The notes under the pieces: model-generated
What the model was told of the DNA's origin: nothing
The model's input: the letters and a program-made list of their open reading frames with translations, nothing else
The model's database searches: none
Shown: positions 1 to 7,780 of the stretch, piece by piece
Position numbering within the stretch: the first letter of the stretch is position 1
Layout of the letters: each line of letters begins with the position of its first letter
Origin: Legionellaceae bacterium
GTDB lineage: Bacteria; Pseudomonadota; Gammaproteobacteria; Legionellales; Legionellaceae
Direction of reading: 5' to 3'
DNA: 40,349 nucleotides
Assembly (NCBI GenBank): GCA_029210085.1
Contig: JARGPP010000019.1
Coordinates: forward strand, 1-40,349
Made by a program: the position numbers and the translations under genes

Positions 1-93
1 AAGATTTTGCAACACGCTGGCTTTGGTTATATAACCACGAAAGGCCAAATACAGCAATTGGAGGAGTTCCTCCTGTGCAAAAACTTGCATTAG
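1..93 (+). CDS. C-terminal 30 codons of an unidentified gene entering from the left
   Basis: An open frame runs from the first base to a TAG at 91-93 and would encode the last 30 residues of a protein, ending CKNLH. The same 81-bp stretch occurs, diverged to about two thirds identity without gaps, at 6810-6890. There the frame pattern AGF-x5-K-x2-I-x2-LE-x4-CKN is kept at protein level. This suggests the end of a repeated gene, for example a transposase or another mobile-element protein, but I cannot name the family from 30 residues. It overlaps the stop of the convergent NagB/PIG-L gene by 4 nt. Confidence 0.4.
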   Translation, partial: KILQHAGFGYITTKGQIQQLEEFLLCKNLH

Positions 94-2033
94 CTGCTTA
101 ACCCTCTACTTTTAAGGGCAGTTAAAAATGGGGGGATTACCGGGGCACTGTCTGACGTAGGTTGTCGTGTTTTTGGGTCTGGTTCTGGATGAAGGCCCAG
201 TTGATTCAAGAGTGTTACGGCAGAGTCAGTGGAAGGTGGTGAGCTCGGATGTTTAGGTCTAAAAAGTGTGTTTGTTCGGTTCATCATTTGTGCTTCAAGT
301 TCAGAGAATAGCGTTTGAACCATCTCAATAACGGATACGGCCTTGTTTTGGACTAAATCGGTCAGATGAACAGCCAGTAATAAGCCAGGAGCAGGATTCT
401 CGCCATGGGGGTGGGTTTGGTATCCTGCATTTCCATATGCGCGTGCAACGGTTGTTTTAGAGTAATCTCGTCCTTGCGCCTCGATTTGGGATTGATACAA
501 ACCAATCAGTTCCTGAGCGCCTGTTAGGAGTGTCTCAGTGTTGATAGCAATTTTTTTTAAACGTGTGTCTGCTACAAATAAAAGACCCCAGACTTCCATT
601 CCTAAGATGTCGATAAGATTTAATCTTTCAGCACATAAGGTTCTAAGAGCTCGAACTTGCTCAGCAAAGACGGTGACATGTGTATCATGTGAATCAAGCG
701 GGTTATGTCCAAAAACTTTTTCTAAATTTATCATTGAGCCAAACAGGCCCGCTAGTGTTGTTCGGGCTTTTGCTAGCGTTTCTTCACCCATATCCCCTGT
801 AATTGCAGGTGTTGGAAATTTACACATAATAACGGGGATATTGGCAAGTTTAGCTGCTCGCCGTTGTTCCATTTGTCGTTCGTTAGTCAATTGCTCAGGC
901 GTATATTGGCTATATTCTCCATTCAAGGTGTTATTCGTTGCAGCTCCGTTGGTTACAATGAGTGTGAGCCAGTCTTTTGGTGATTCCAGCATGATGGGGC
1001 CTGCCATAATTTCGGCGTCATCCGGATGGGCTCCGACAACAAGGTGCTTTGCTTTTGCAAGGTGGGCTGCAAGATCGTTCAGATGATTTGGATTGGTATA
1101 GTCAAAACTTTCATCAAGGTGCATGGTTTGAGGATTAAAAAACACGAACTGTGGGGGTAATAAGATGCGATGCGTGTTTCCTCGAATGTCTAAATTGACC
1201 CAATGGGACTGATTTTTTTCAAGTGTTTTTCTGCTTTGATTCAGATCTAAGTCTGTGTGTTCTTGAAGTTCATGTGCATTAAATAATGAGATGGCGTCTT
1301 GGTCGACAAGTGCTAAAAGGTTTGGATGCATATGTAATGCGCGAGCGGGCAGTGCTTGTACAGGAGTGGGTGCACACATGGCATGGACTGCATGTGCTTT
1401 AGCATGACCATTGGCTAAAAAAATAATTTTTTTAGCCTGAAGTATTGGGCCGATGCCTCGGGTATGAGCCGTATCAGGTATTGGCTTGATGCGCAGTTCA
1501 GTTTTGTCTATTTGGTTAAAATATTTTCCGTTATCTTCTTTTGTTTTAGAGCTGAGCCTCACTTCTCTTGTAGGGGTGTTTTCGTCTGATCCTTTTTCGT
1601 TAAACGCAATATGCCCTTCGCCACCCAACCCGACAAGTTGAATATCTATGCCACCAGAAGCTGTGATAAGTGCTTCATAAGCGCTGTGGTTAAAGTCTGT
1701 GTCACTACTGACTAAATGAATATTTTCAGGTAAGACATTGACGTGTTTTAAAAAAAGTTGGTGTAATTGTGCTTCAAAGCTATTTCTATCGTCTCTTGGC
1801 AGCCCAACATAATTATCTAAATTGAAGCATTTAACATGAGAAAAACTTAATTCACCGGCTTGGTGTAACCGGATTAATTCAGCATATACAGGCTCCATCG
1901 TCGAGCCTGTAGCAAGTCCCAAAACAAAAGGTTTGTTTTGCTCTGCTTTTTTTTTGATTGCGTCAGCAATCGCTCGTGCTGCACGAATTGCGATAGCGGG
2001 GTGATCGTTTAATACAGTAAATATTGATGGCAT
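90..2033 (-). CDS. Fused glucosamine-6-phosphate deaminase-like (NagB) and PIG-L/LmbE deacetylase-like protein
   Basis: The 647-residue protein has two domains. Residues 1-270 form a NagB-type sugar-phosphate isomerase/deaminase fold. It carries the phosphate loop LGLATGST near 38-45, the acid in NLDNYVG (Asp73), and GLGGEGHIAFNE near 135-146 with the catalytic His. NagB usually has Asp-Gly-His in the last motif; here it is Glu-Gly-His. Residues 325-570 form a PIG-L/LmbE zinc N-deacetylase fold with AHPDD near 333-337 and the second metal-ligand segment LDSHDTH near 447. The known activities would be deamination of GlcN-6-P to Fru-6-P plus ammonia, and de-N-acetylation of a GlcNAc compound. 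Fused, they could act in sequence on an amino sugar. The substrate is inferred. The last 75 residues are Pro/Ser-rich and probably disordered. The gene stands alone and ends against the convergent fragment at 1-93. Confidence 0.82.
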   Translation of the reverse strand: MPSIFTVLNDHPAIAIRAARAIADAIKKKAEQNKPFVLGLATGSTMEPVYAELIRLHQAGELSFSHVKCFNLDNYVGLPRDDRNSFEAQLHQLFLKHVNVLPENIHLVSSDTDFNHSAYEALITASGGIDIQLVGLGGEGHIAFNEKGSDENTPTREVRLSSKTKEDNGKYFNQIDKTELRIKPIPDTAHTRGIGPILQAKKIIFLANGHAKAHAVHAMCAPTPVQALPARALHMHPNLLALVDQDAISLFNAHELQEHTDLDLNQSRKTLEKNQSHWVNLDIRGNTHRILLPPQFVFFNPQTMHLDESFDYTNPNHLNDLAAHLAKAKHLVVGAHPDDAEIMAGPIMLESPKDWLTLIVTNGAATNNTLNGEYSQYTPEQLTNERQMEQRRAAKLANIPVIMCKFPTPAITGDMGEETLAKARTTLAGLFGSMINLEKVFGHNPLDSHDTHVTVFAEQVRALRTLCAERLNLIDILGMEVWGLLFVADTRLKKIAINTETLLTGAQELIGLYQSQIEAQGRDYSKTTVARAYGNAGYQTHPHGENPAPGLLLAVHLTDLVQNKAVSVIEMVQTLFSELEAQMMNRTNTLFRPKHPSSPPSTDSAVTLLNQLGLHPEPDPKTRQPTSDSAPVIPPFLTALKSRGLSS

Positions 2034-2102
2034 ATTAAGGGTCTTTTTATCAAGTTAAGAGAAGATCATAATTGCTGTTGGCAATCAGAAAACAGCCATG
2101 TT

Positions 2103-2246
2103 CTATAAGCACGTTAATTGATTGGCAAGGAGAGCAAATGGTGTTTTCACGCGCTCCAAGTTTTCAAGCTTGCCAATTGTATTGTTTGTGGCATGTGGGG
2201 CCTGTGGTACAAGAACAAAAGCTAAAGACCAAAGTGTTTTTTTCAT
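2103..2246 (-). CDS. Small exported peptide, 47 residues
   Basis: A 47-codon frame starts with ATG at 2246, preceded by AAGGA seven bases upstream. The N-terminus MKKTLWSLAFVLVPQAPHA is a basic start, a hydrophobic core and an Ala-x-Ala-like cleavage site, so it looks like a Sec signal peptide. The mature part would be about 28 residues, starting TNNTIGKLENLERV and ending in Cys-Leu. A near-consensus sigma70 promoter lies 35 nt upstream (2281-2309). Signal peptide, RBS and promoter together make this a credible gene despite its size. I recognise no family. It could be a small periplasmic or secreted peptide. Confidence 0.55.
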   Translation of the reverse strand: MKKTLWSLAFVLVPQAPHATNNTIGKLENLERVKTPFALLANQLTCL

Positions 2247-2280
2247 GATACATCCTTAATACGTCAATGAAAACGCATGA

Positions 2281-2309
2281 AGTATAAGAGGGCAATACAG
2301 TGCTTTCAA
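2281..2309 (-). promoter_or_regulatory. Sigma70 promoter of the 47-residue exported peptide gene
   Basis: On the minus strand the -35 is TTGAAA (2304-2309), the spacer is 17 bp and the -10 is TATACT (2281-2286). The transcript would start near 2275, giving a leader of about 28 nt to the ATG at 2246. This is one of the best promoter matches I found in the window. Confidence 0.6.
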
Positions 2310-2428
2310 GCTGTTTCATGAATAAATCAACTCAAAAGGACTGAGTGGCTTGATATGAGATAAAAAAATCATATTTTTAATGCTGTCTTTGCGAATGAAG
2401 TTCGGCAATTAAGCTGAAGATAAAAGCA

Positions 2429-3688
2429 TTAGTCGCCTACAATACCTTTTTGCAGGTGATGCTGTTTGACCTCTTCATCAAGTCCTGCAGCTTCAGTTAA
2501 GGCCGCGACATTTTGCTTGGTAAAAAAGCCATCAAACTTGTGACAGCGCTCAACATACTCCGTGATGAGTATGGATAAAGAAGAATGTTTTGAGAAAATT
2601 TGTTTTAAATCAGGTTCGTCTTTACATTCACCAAATACATTGGCTAAGAAACCAATGCTCATTTTATTTTTTAATACGCCAATGACAAAATCGAGATTTT
2701 TCATGGTGCTGCTGTGATCGCCATCTGCAATTTCAATGGCAATATGGTGCATGCGGCGGCCGTAGTTTCGTACAAAATTTTCTGTAGGCATGGGTAATTT
2801 TTCAAAAGAATTAATCATAAATGGTGTATTGTTTGCAGTGAAAACTTTTGCGGGTGATTGAATATCATGCCCATGTGGTGCACGATTTACATTGGTTGAT
2901 GAGTTCATGTCACCAATATTGTAAGCACCCCAAAAGTAATAATTACTGAGGCATAAAAACTCTAAGATGGCATCTTCCCGTTCACCGGCTAAAATACGTG
3001 TGGCTAAATGATCAATGCCTTTCATGAGTGGTTTAATGCCACTTTCTTTCGAAAAATCATCAATTACATTTAAAATATCGAGTTGTTTTTGTGTGAGGCT
3101 GAAAGGTTGTCCTAAGTTAAAATACTCGATGTCGAATAAATCATGATGTGAATAACCAATACTATTAAAAGTATGATCGGACATACGCGTAAAGGCGAGG
3201 TACGGATTTGAAAAAAAATGATTTTTAATGCGGTTTGGATCTTGGAAACGAAAATCATGGCTTTCTAAGATATTTTTTGTTGCAGCTAAATCTTTACAGT
3301 GAAAAATTTCACCGACGTAACGCGCATTGCATTTTTCTCGTGCATTAGGATACATACAGTTGATACGTGCTAAATCATCTTCAAAATTAGGATCTAAAGG
3401 TTCCATAACGATAAAAAGAGGGGATTTTTTTGTGTTTTTTAAAATATAAATACGATGTGTATCAGATAAAAAACTTTTATAGTAACGGTAGGGCATCATG
3501 GCATAGAGTTCTTGTAAATAGAGAAAAGCATCTCCCGTTTGTACTTGAACAATAATAGCTTTCATATTACCGATTAAATCATTGAGCCCGCTCGTTTGTC
3601 TGCGTTCATAAATTTTGATGCGGTATTCGTTAAAATAATCTGAGTTTTTTTTATCGCCTTTGGGTGGGTATGTAAGTGGGTCAATCAC
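2429..3688 (-). CDS. HPPD-like vicinal-oxygen-chelate (VOC) fold protein
   Basis: The protein has 419 residues and a GTG start with AGGAA seven bases upstream. The C-terminal half resembles 4-hydroxyphenylpyruvate dioxygenase-type VOC enzymes: GIDHLATRI (His227), RRMHHIAIEI (His314/315) and LKQIFSKH followed by ITEYVERC (Glu377). In HPPD the iron is held by two His and one Glu in exactly this order, the Glu sitting in a strand after a QIF-S/T-K motif and before a conserved helix, seen here as FDGFFTKQNVAALTEA. The N-terminal half (1-215) is more diverged and I see no clear motif in it. The likely role is an Fe(II)-dependent dioxygenase or isomerase on an unknown substrate. It is not adjacent to tyrosine catabolism genes and is longer than classical HPPD, so the exact reaction is open. 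It is divergent from the next gene. Confidence 0.6.
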   Translation of the reverse strand: MIDPLTYPPKGDKKNSDYFNEYRIKIYERRQTSGLNDLIGNMKAIIVQVQTGDAFLYLQELYAMMPYRYYKSFLSDTHRIYILKNTKKSPLFIVMEPLDPNFEDDLARINCMYPNAREKCNARYVGEIFHCKDLAATKNILESHDFRFQDPNRIKNHFFSNPYLAFTRMSDHTFNSIGYSHHDLFDIEYFNLGQPFSLTQKQLDILNVIDDFSKESGIKPLMKGIDHLATRILAGEREDAILEFLCLSNYYFWGAYNIGDMNSSTNVNRAPHGHDIQSPAKVFTANNTPFMINSFEKLPMPTENFVRNYGRRMHHIAIEIADGDHSSTMKNLDFVIGVLKNKMSIGFLANVFGECKDEPDLKQIFSKHSSLSILITEYVERCHKFDGFFTKQNVAALTEAAGLDEEVKQHHLQKGIVGD

Positions 3689-3799
3689 GACAAGTTCCTG
3701 CGTGTTAAGAGGAGGTTAATTAAAGCGTAGACGAGGAATCTTTTTTATGCTAAATTTTGCTCTTTTTGAATTCAATATGGCTTAATTGCAGGTGGTTTT

Positions 3800-4369
3800 A
3801 TGACGGCGCAATTAGAAACAAATTATCGTGTGGCGTTGCAAAAATTAAAAGCAAAAGCAGCTGACTTGAATGCAGGCGCTACGTCAGCAATACATCAGCC
3901 TCATTCGTTGAGTGTAACGCTTTCAAACTTTATTCGCTCGGTTGAAGGGATTAAATCTAAAGAAGATACATCATTACAACGTTTAACCGAAGCATTAGAT
4001 AGTACATGTGACTTGCTAGAGCATAAAATTACTTTAGAGCGATATCATCAAATAGCGGATTGTATGTTGTCATCTTCACCTGAAAAAGGGGGAACTTCTT
4101 TTTTGGGGATTTGTATGAAACACCTTAGCTTTACAATTATGCTACTCTCGTTTTTCACTCTTTTTGCTACGGGAAACATCATTGTTGCAGGATTGGGCTT
4201 GGTCACCAGTTATTTTTTAGATGATCTTGGAAAGTATATTGATGCAGATATCCCTAAAAAAGTGCCTGAACCGACACCACTTGCCCATAATATGCGTTTA
4301 TTTTCAACACGGTGTATTGAGCATCAATTGCTTGATTTAGAGAGTACGCAGACTATGCAAAATCGTTAA
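3800..4369 (+). CDS. Orphan protein with a central membrane hairpin
   Basis: This 189-residue protein starts with ATG at 3800 after a weak AGGTGG. Residues 1-100 are predicted helical and soluble. Residues about 107-140 form a hydrophobic stretch with a Thr-Gly-Asn turn in the middle, consistent with two membrane-spanning helices in a hairpin. The tail is soluble and short. There is no signal peptide. I do not recognise a family. A helical domain followed by a membrane hairpin is common in Legionellales effectors that insert into host membranes, but that is analogy only. Confidence 0.6.
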   Translation: MTAQLETNYRVALQKLKAKAADLNAGATSAIHQPHSLSVTLSNFIRSVEGIKSKEDTSLQRLTEALDSTCDLLEHKITLERYHQIADCMLSSSPEKGGTSFLGICMKHLSFTIMLLSFFTLFATGNIIVAGLGLVTSYFLDDLGKYIDADIPKKVPEPTPLAHNMRLFSTRCIEHQLLDLESTQTMQNR

Positions 4370-4462
4370 AATCAATGGTGTTACATCAATGCGGATTGCT
4401 GCTTACTTTGCACATATTTTGAATGATAATTTGACCTTTTATGTCATGCAAGACATGATTGA

Positions 4463-5005
4463 GTGTCCTATCCGTTCATATCAGTTAAGATGAAAGTTCT
4501 ACCTTTCAATGTTCAGCAACGACGCATAAATTATCAAGGTTTAGACAAAGCGTGCCAGGAGGAGATTGACTGTATTCGCTCTCCGACATCAACAACTTCC
4601 TCTGGTTGCTGCATTTTTTTCAAATCAAAAAAAGAAAGAATGTATCAACATATAAAGTGTGCAGATGATAAGGCCGAAATAATAGCACTATTGAGTGCCA
4701 TCTCGGCATTTGCGAGGCATCAACGCGATTGTTACTATCGAGCGATTGATTTTGAGAATGCTGATTTTCAGACCATGTTTCTGAGTTTGTTGTGTAAAAT
4801 AGATATAAAAAATAGCGGTATCATGGATGAAAATGGCCATAATTTTGAGCAACAACTGCAGCAATTTGATGTGGTTTTTAATCATGCAATATTAAATAAG
4901 GTCAAAAATGAAGGTATCCACTATTTTGTGAAACAAAAAGAAGAAGAAGAGCAAGAAGCCATCAGGCGTTCTCAAAGATTTCCTGGGATGCGCTGGCATA
5001 GGTAA
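4463..5005 (+). CDS. Orphan cytosolic protein with Glu-rich C-terminal helix
   Basis: The frame gives 180 residues from a GTG at 4463, or 171 from the ATG at 4490. Neither has a good RBS, so the start is unsure. The protein has a Cys-Cys pair followed by a basic patch (CCIFFKSKKER, residues about 49-59), a helical middle and a charged C-terminal helix with KQKEEEEQEAIRR. There is no signal peptide and no membrane span. No family is recognised. The Glu-rich C-terminus resembles the E-block of Dot/Icm substrates, though a basic tail follows it. Confidence 0.5.
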   Translation: MSYPFISVKMKVLPFNVQQRRINYQGLDKACQEEIDCIRSPTSTTSSGCCIFFKSKKERMYQHIKCADDKAEIIALLSAISAFARHQRDCYYRAIDFENADFQTMFLSLLCKIDIKNSGIMDENGHNFEQQLQQFDVVFNHAILNKVKNEGIHYFVKQKEEEEQEAIRRSQRFPGMRWHR

Positions 5006-5145
5006 TTGATAGATGGTTTAGTGCTTCTTGGATTGTTTGCGCTCTTTGCCACACGTTGTTTGAAATCTCGCGTATAATCGGGTCTCTTGACATTAAGCGT
5101 AATCATTTAATTATCGATTAAATTCAACATATCTAAGCGATGGTT

Positions 5146-6567
5146 TCAGTTGTAAAAGTGCCCATGTAAACCAAAGGGAAGGTGCAGCGGTAAGTATACT
5201 TCTGCTAAACATTGCATAGAGCATGCATCTATGATTATCAGTGATGACAATTGCGTGACTGCGTTAAATGCTATGAGTAATAGAACACCGTTATCTTCTT
5301 GTTCATGATGATGCTTTGCGACAAATATAGCTTCACCCAGGTAGTAATTGGGCTTGCCCCAATATTGCGTGCTTCCTGTTTGAACGTTGAGTTTTTGTAT
5401 TTGATTAAAAAAAAGATCGCCTGGAGTTGAGAGCAAGGTCGTATAAACAAACTGATACGGTTTGCCATTACAGCGCATATAATGGATTTGCGGAAATTCA
5501 TGAGCACGACTCGAGAGGACTATTTCCTCATAACTTTTGGAGTGGAGATTGATGAAATAACGCCTTATCTCACCTGCAGGTAGCGTAGGATGATTTGAGC
5601 GAAGGTTTGATAAGTATAAATGATTATAAGGGTTTCCAGAGGCATGACACACCAAATCCAATATAATTTTATGCTCATCTTCGTAAGCATTGATGCTATG
5701 TAAGCACACAAAAGGAGGGGCTTCTACTTCATAGGTTTTTCCATGATGTCGGTTAATAATAATAAAAAAAGATGATCTGTTTTCTTGATGAGTTAAAGTA
5801 TTGTTAAAAGGAAATCCCAGCATTAAATACACTTTATTAATGACGAGCGGCGATTTAAATAAAATGATGTAGTTACTGGTTATGCTAAAGCTATGTATAT
5901 AAAATGCGCTGTCAGAAGTATAAGTTTGGATGGTTTGACGTGTTCTACTGCGGGGTTCTATTTGATAAATATGGTATTGGGTGACTCTGCCGAGTTTAAT
6001 TGAAATATTAATTAACGCATTAGTATTGCTATCAAAATGAGGATGAGCGGTGGTTAAATGTCCTGGCAGGTTATCGGTAAAATAAAACGTGCCCGTCGTG
6101 CTTAAATCGTTTAGATTGAATGAAATCATATCCGTACTTTCTGTCATCACAACATAATGTCCGCCAATACATGCTGTGTTTACAACACAATTGTCATGCG
6201 TATTATAGTTCATAAAATTTTTAATGGAGCATCGTATGCGACTGAGCTTGGAATGTCCTGCATAGGTACCAAATCCATTAACGTTTAATTGATTCAGTTG
6301 GTTGCTTTTAATGTACTCGGTTGATTGTAAGAATCGATTCTGAAAATGGACTGTTCCAGACTTAAATTCAAATTTTTTAAGCATGGCAAGGCCATCAAAC
6401 CAATGGTTGAACTGTGTTTTTCCCACTTCAAATTGTCCAGGCCCATTGCTAACAAAGTGTCCTGATAACCAGATTGGAATGTCACCGTTAATTTGAAGGT
6501 TATCCAATGTTTTTTCATGATACTGAGAGGCGTAAGCACTGGCGAGAGTTCGATTTTTTTTTTGCAT
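5146..6567 (-). CDS. Carotenoid cleavage oxygenase (RPE65/CCD family)
   Basis: This 473-residue protein is of the family that cleaves carotenoids, stilbenes or related polyenes with a non-heme Fe(II) held by four histidines. All four candidates are present in order: TAHPHFD (His175/177), FYIHSF (His225), VCLHSIN (His290) and FGLHGHFY (His468) close to the C-terminus. The N-terminal GHFVSNGPGQFEVG and HWFDGLAML motifs are also typical of the family. Length is usual. There is no signal peptide, so it should be cytosolic or membrane-associated. No carotenoid synthesis gene is nearby, so the substrate could come from the host; apocarotenoid or retinoid cleavage is an inference. Legionella species are known to carry proteins of this family. 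An ATG start at 6567 follows a weak GAGAG. Confidence 0.85.
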   Translation of the reverse strand: MQKKNRTLASAYASQYHEKTLDNLQINGDIPIWLSGHFVSNGPGQFEVGKTQFNHWFDGLAMLKKFEFKSGTVHFQNRFLQSTEYIKSNQLNQLNVNGFGTYAGHSKLSRIRCSIKNFMNYNTHDNCVVNTACIGGHYVVMTESTDMISFNLNDLSTTGTFYFTDNLPGHLTTAHPHFDSNTNALINISIKLGRVTQYHIYQIEPRSRTRQTIQTYTSDSAFYIHSFSITSNYIILFKSPLVINKVYLMLGFPFNNTLTHQENRSSFFIIINRHHGKTYEVEAPPFVCLHSINAYEDEHKIILDLVCHASGNPYNHLYLSNLRSNHPTLPAGEIRRYFINLHSKSYEEIVLSSRAHEFPQIHYMRCNGKPYQFVYTTLLSTPGDLFFNQIQKLNVQTGSTQYWGKPNYYLGEAIFVAKHHHEQEDNGVLLLIAFNAVTQLSSLIIIDACSMQCLAEVYLPLHLPFGLHGHFYN

Positions 6568-6956
6568 TTTGACATACTCTCATTATCGTTACTGATTAGG
6601 CCGCAAAAAAATGATGGACAGCCCCTAATATCAGAAAGACATTTTAATAGTTAAACAATGTTCATGATAAAATTCAAGCCAGAGATGTATGTGTTACTCC
6701 CAATAAGTGATATAAAAAAGGCCTCATTGTATGTTTAAACTGTGCAGTTGCTTATGACTGGCTAAGTCATCATTTATTCAGTACGCTCGAATAGGGATAA
6801 GCGTTTGTGATACGCTGGCTTTGACCATGCAATGATGAAAGATTCAATATGGCGATTAGAGGATTTGTTTCAGTGCAAAAATGTATATGAACAGTTAATG
6901 AACTCTATCAATGGGGGTGACCAGGATAATACGCCCTAATATTGTAATGTATTTAA
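6568..6956. other. Intergenic stretch with a decayed repeat
   Basis: This gap lies between the carotenoid oxygenase and the beta-barrel gene, which point away from each other, so it must hold both promoters. No convincing -35/-10 pair was found. Its right part holds the remnant described at 6811-6939. The rest shows no gene I can support. Confidence 0.5.
6811..6939 (+). pseudogene. Decayed copy of the coding end found at 1-93
   Basis: Positions 6810-6890 align without gaps to 12-92, about 53 of 80 bases identical. The reading frame is preserved: AGF, Lys, LE and CKN recur at the same spacing. A TGA sits directly before the aligned frame at 6808-6810, and the frame runs past the equivalent stop to a TAA at 6937-6939. 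The unit therefore looks like a 3' fragment of a gene present at least twice. The family is unknown. Confidence 0.45.
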
Positions 6957-6980
6957 GTGGATATTTTGATAAGGATATTG

Positions 6981-7760
6981 ATGATGATGTTTTTAAGAAA
7001 CAGGATGCTCAGTTGTATTTTAGTTTGTTTTTTCTCGCACGTACTTTATGCCGGCACCATGGGGGCCCCAAAACCTACTTTTGAAGGGTTTCTTTTTGGA
7101 GTAGGTGGGGGGTATGTGAATACAAATTTGAGTAAGTGGACAGATATTACAATGTTTTCGACGTTTCCAGCTGTGACGGAATATTACCGAGAAGATAATA
7201 TCAAAAATACGTTTAGTCCAATTGCCAATGCGAGTTATTTTGCTGAGTTACAAGATGAATGGTTGTGGGGCATTAAAGGTGTTTATAAATATCTAGGCAT
7301 ACAGCATCCTAGCCTGCTTTGGTCCGGAACGTATCAGAATGGAACTTATCAAGAAGCCGTTTTTCACACAAAACTCGTCCAAGAGTTTTTCCTGACACTG
7401 GACGCTGGATACCAAATTTTACCCAATTGGCTGGTTTATTTGGGGGTTGGACCCTCGATTACGGAAGCACAAAATGAGTTACGGGGTAATCTTTTGTCAA
7501 ATACATCCACCACATTTAAATATATTGAAAAAACACGTAGCAAAACATTATGGGGGGTTGCCGGACAAGTTGGATTTGAATATATGTTACCTCATCGTTT
7601 TATGTTGGATTTGTCTTATAATTTAGTGGTGAGTCCAAAGAGCACGATGCCAACCACCTATTTTTCAACGTATTCGCCTAATTTTTACAGTACGTTTTCT
7701 CAAAAAGTACAAGTTTTAGAGCAAGGACTGAATGTAACCGTCAATAAGTACTTTTCTTAA
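6981..7760 (+). CDS. Outer-membrane beta-barrel surface protein
   Basis: From ATG 6981 the protein has 259 residues. AAGGA lies just upstream at 6971-6975; the alternative GTG at 6957 lacks an RBS. The N-terminus is a signal peptide, with a hydrophobic core SCILVCFFSHVLYA and cleavage likely before GTMG. The mature part has alternating amphipathic strands rich in Tyr, Trp and Gly, such as GFLFGVGGGYVN, DAGYQILPNWLVYLGVG and FMLDLSYNLVVSP. It ends in an aromatic residue followed by Ser. This fits an 8-stranded opacity/OmpA-like barrel. The GTMG mature start is frequent in Legionella outer-membrane antigens. The role is surface exposure or adhesion; specificity is unknown. A signal-peptide gene follows 20 nt later in the same direction. 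Confidence 0.72.
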   Translation: MMMFLRNRMLSCILVCFFSHVLYAGTMGAPKPTFEGFLFGVGGGYVNTNLSKWTDITMFSTFPAVTEYYREDNIKNTFSPIANASYFAELQDEWLWGIKGVYKYLGIQHPSLLWSGTYQNGTYQEAVFHTKLVQEFFLTLDAGYQILPNWLVYLGVGPSITEAQNELRGNLLSNTSTTFKYIEKTRSKTLWGVAGQVGFEYMLPHRFMLDLSYNLVVSPKSTMPTTYFSTYSPNFYSTFSQKVQVLEQGLNVTVNKYFS

Positions 7761-7780
7761 AAACGAGAGGGTTTGGTATT

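Noticed and set aside
538-1086. Long plus-strand open frame (182 codons)
   Set aside because: It lies wholly inside the NagB/PIG-L gene on the other strand, whose motifs are clear, and its own product has no recognisable features.
5105-5123. ATTTAAT/ATTAAAT hairpin between convergent genes as a terminator
   Set aside because: A 7-bp stem of A and T only is not stable enough to support a call.
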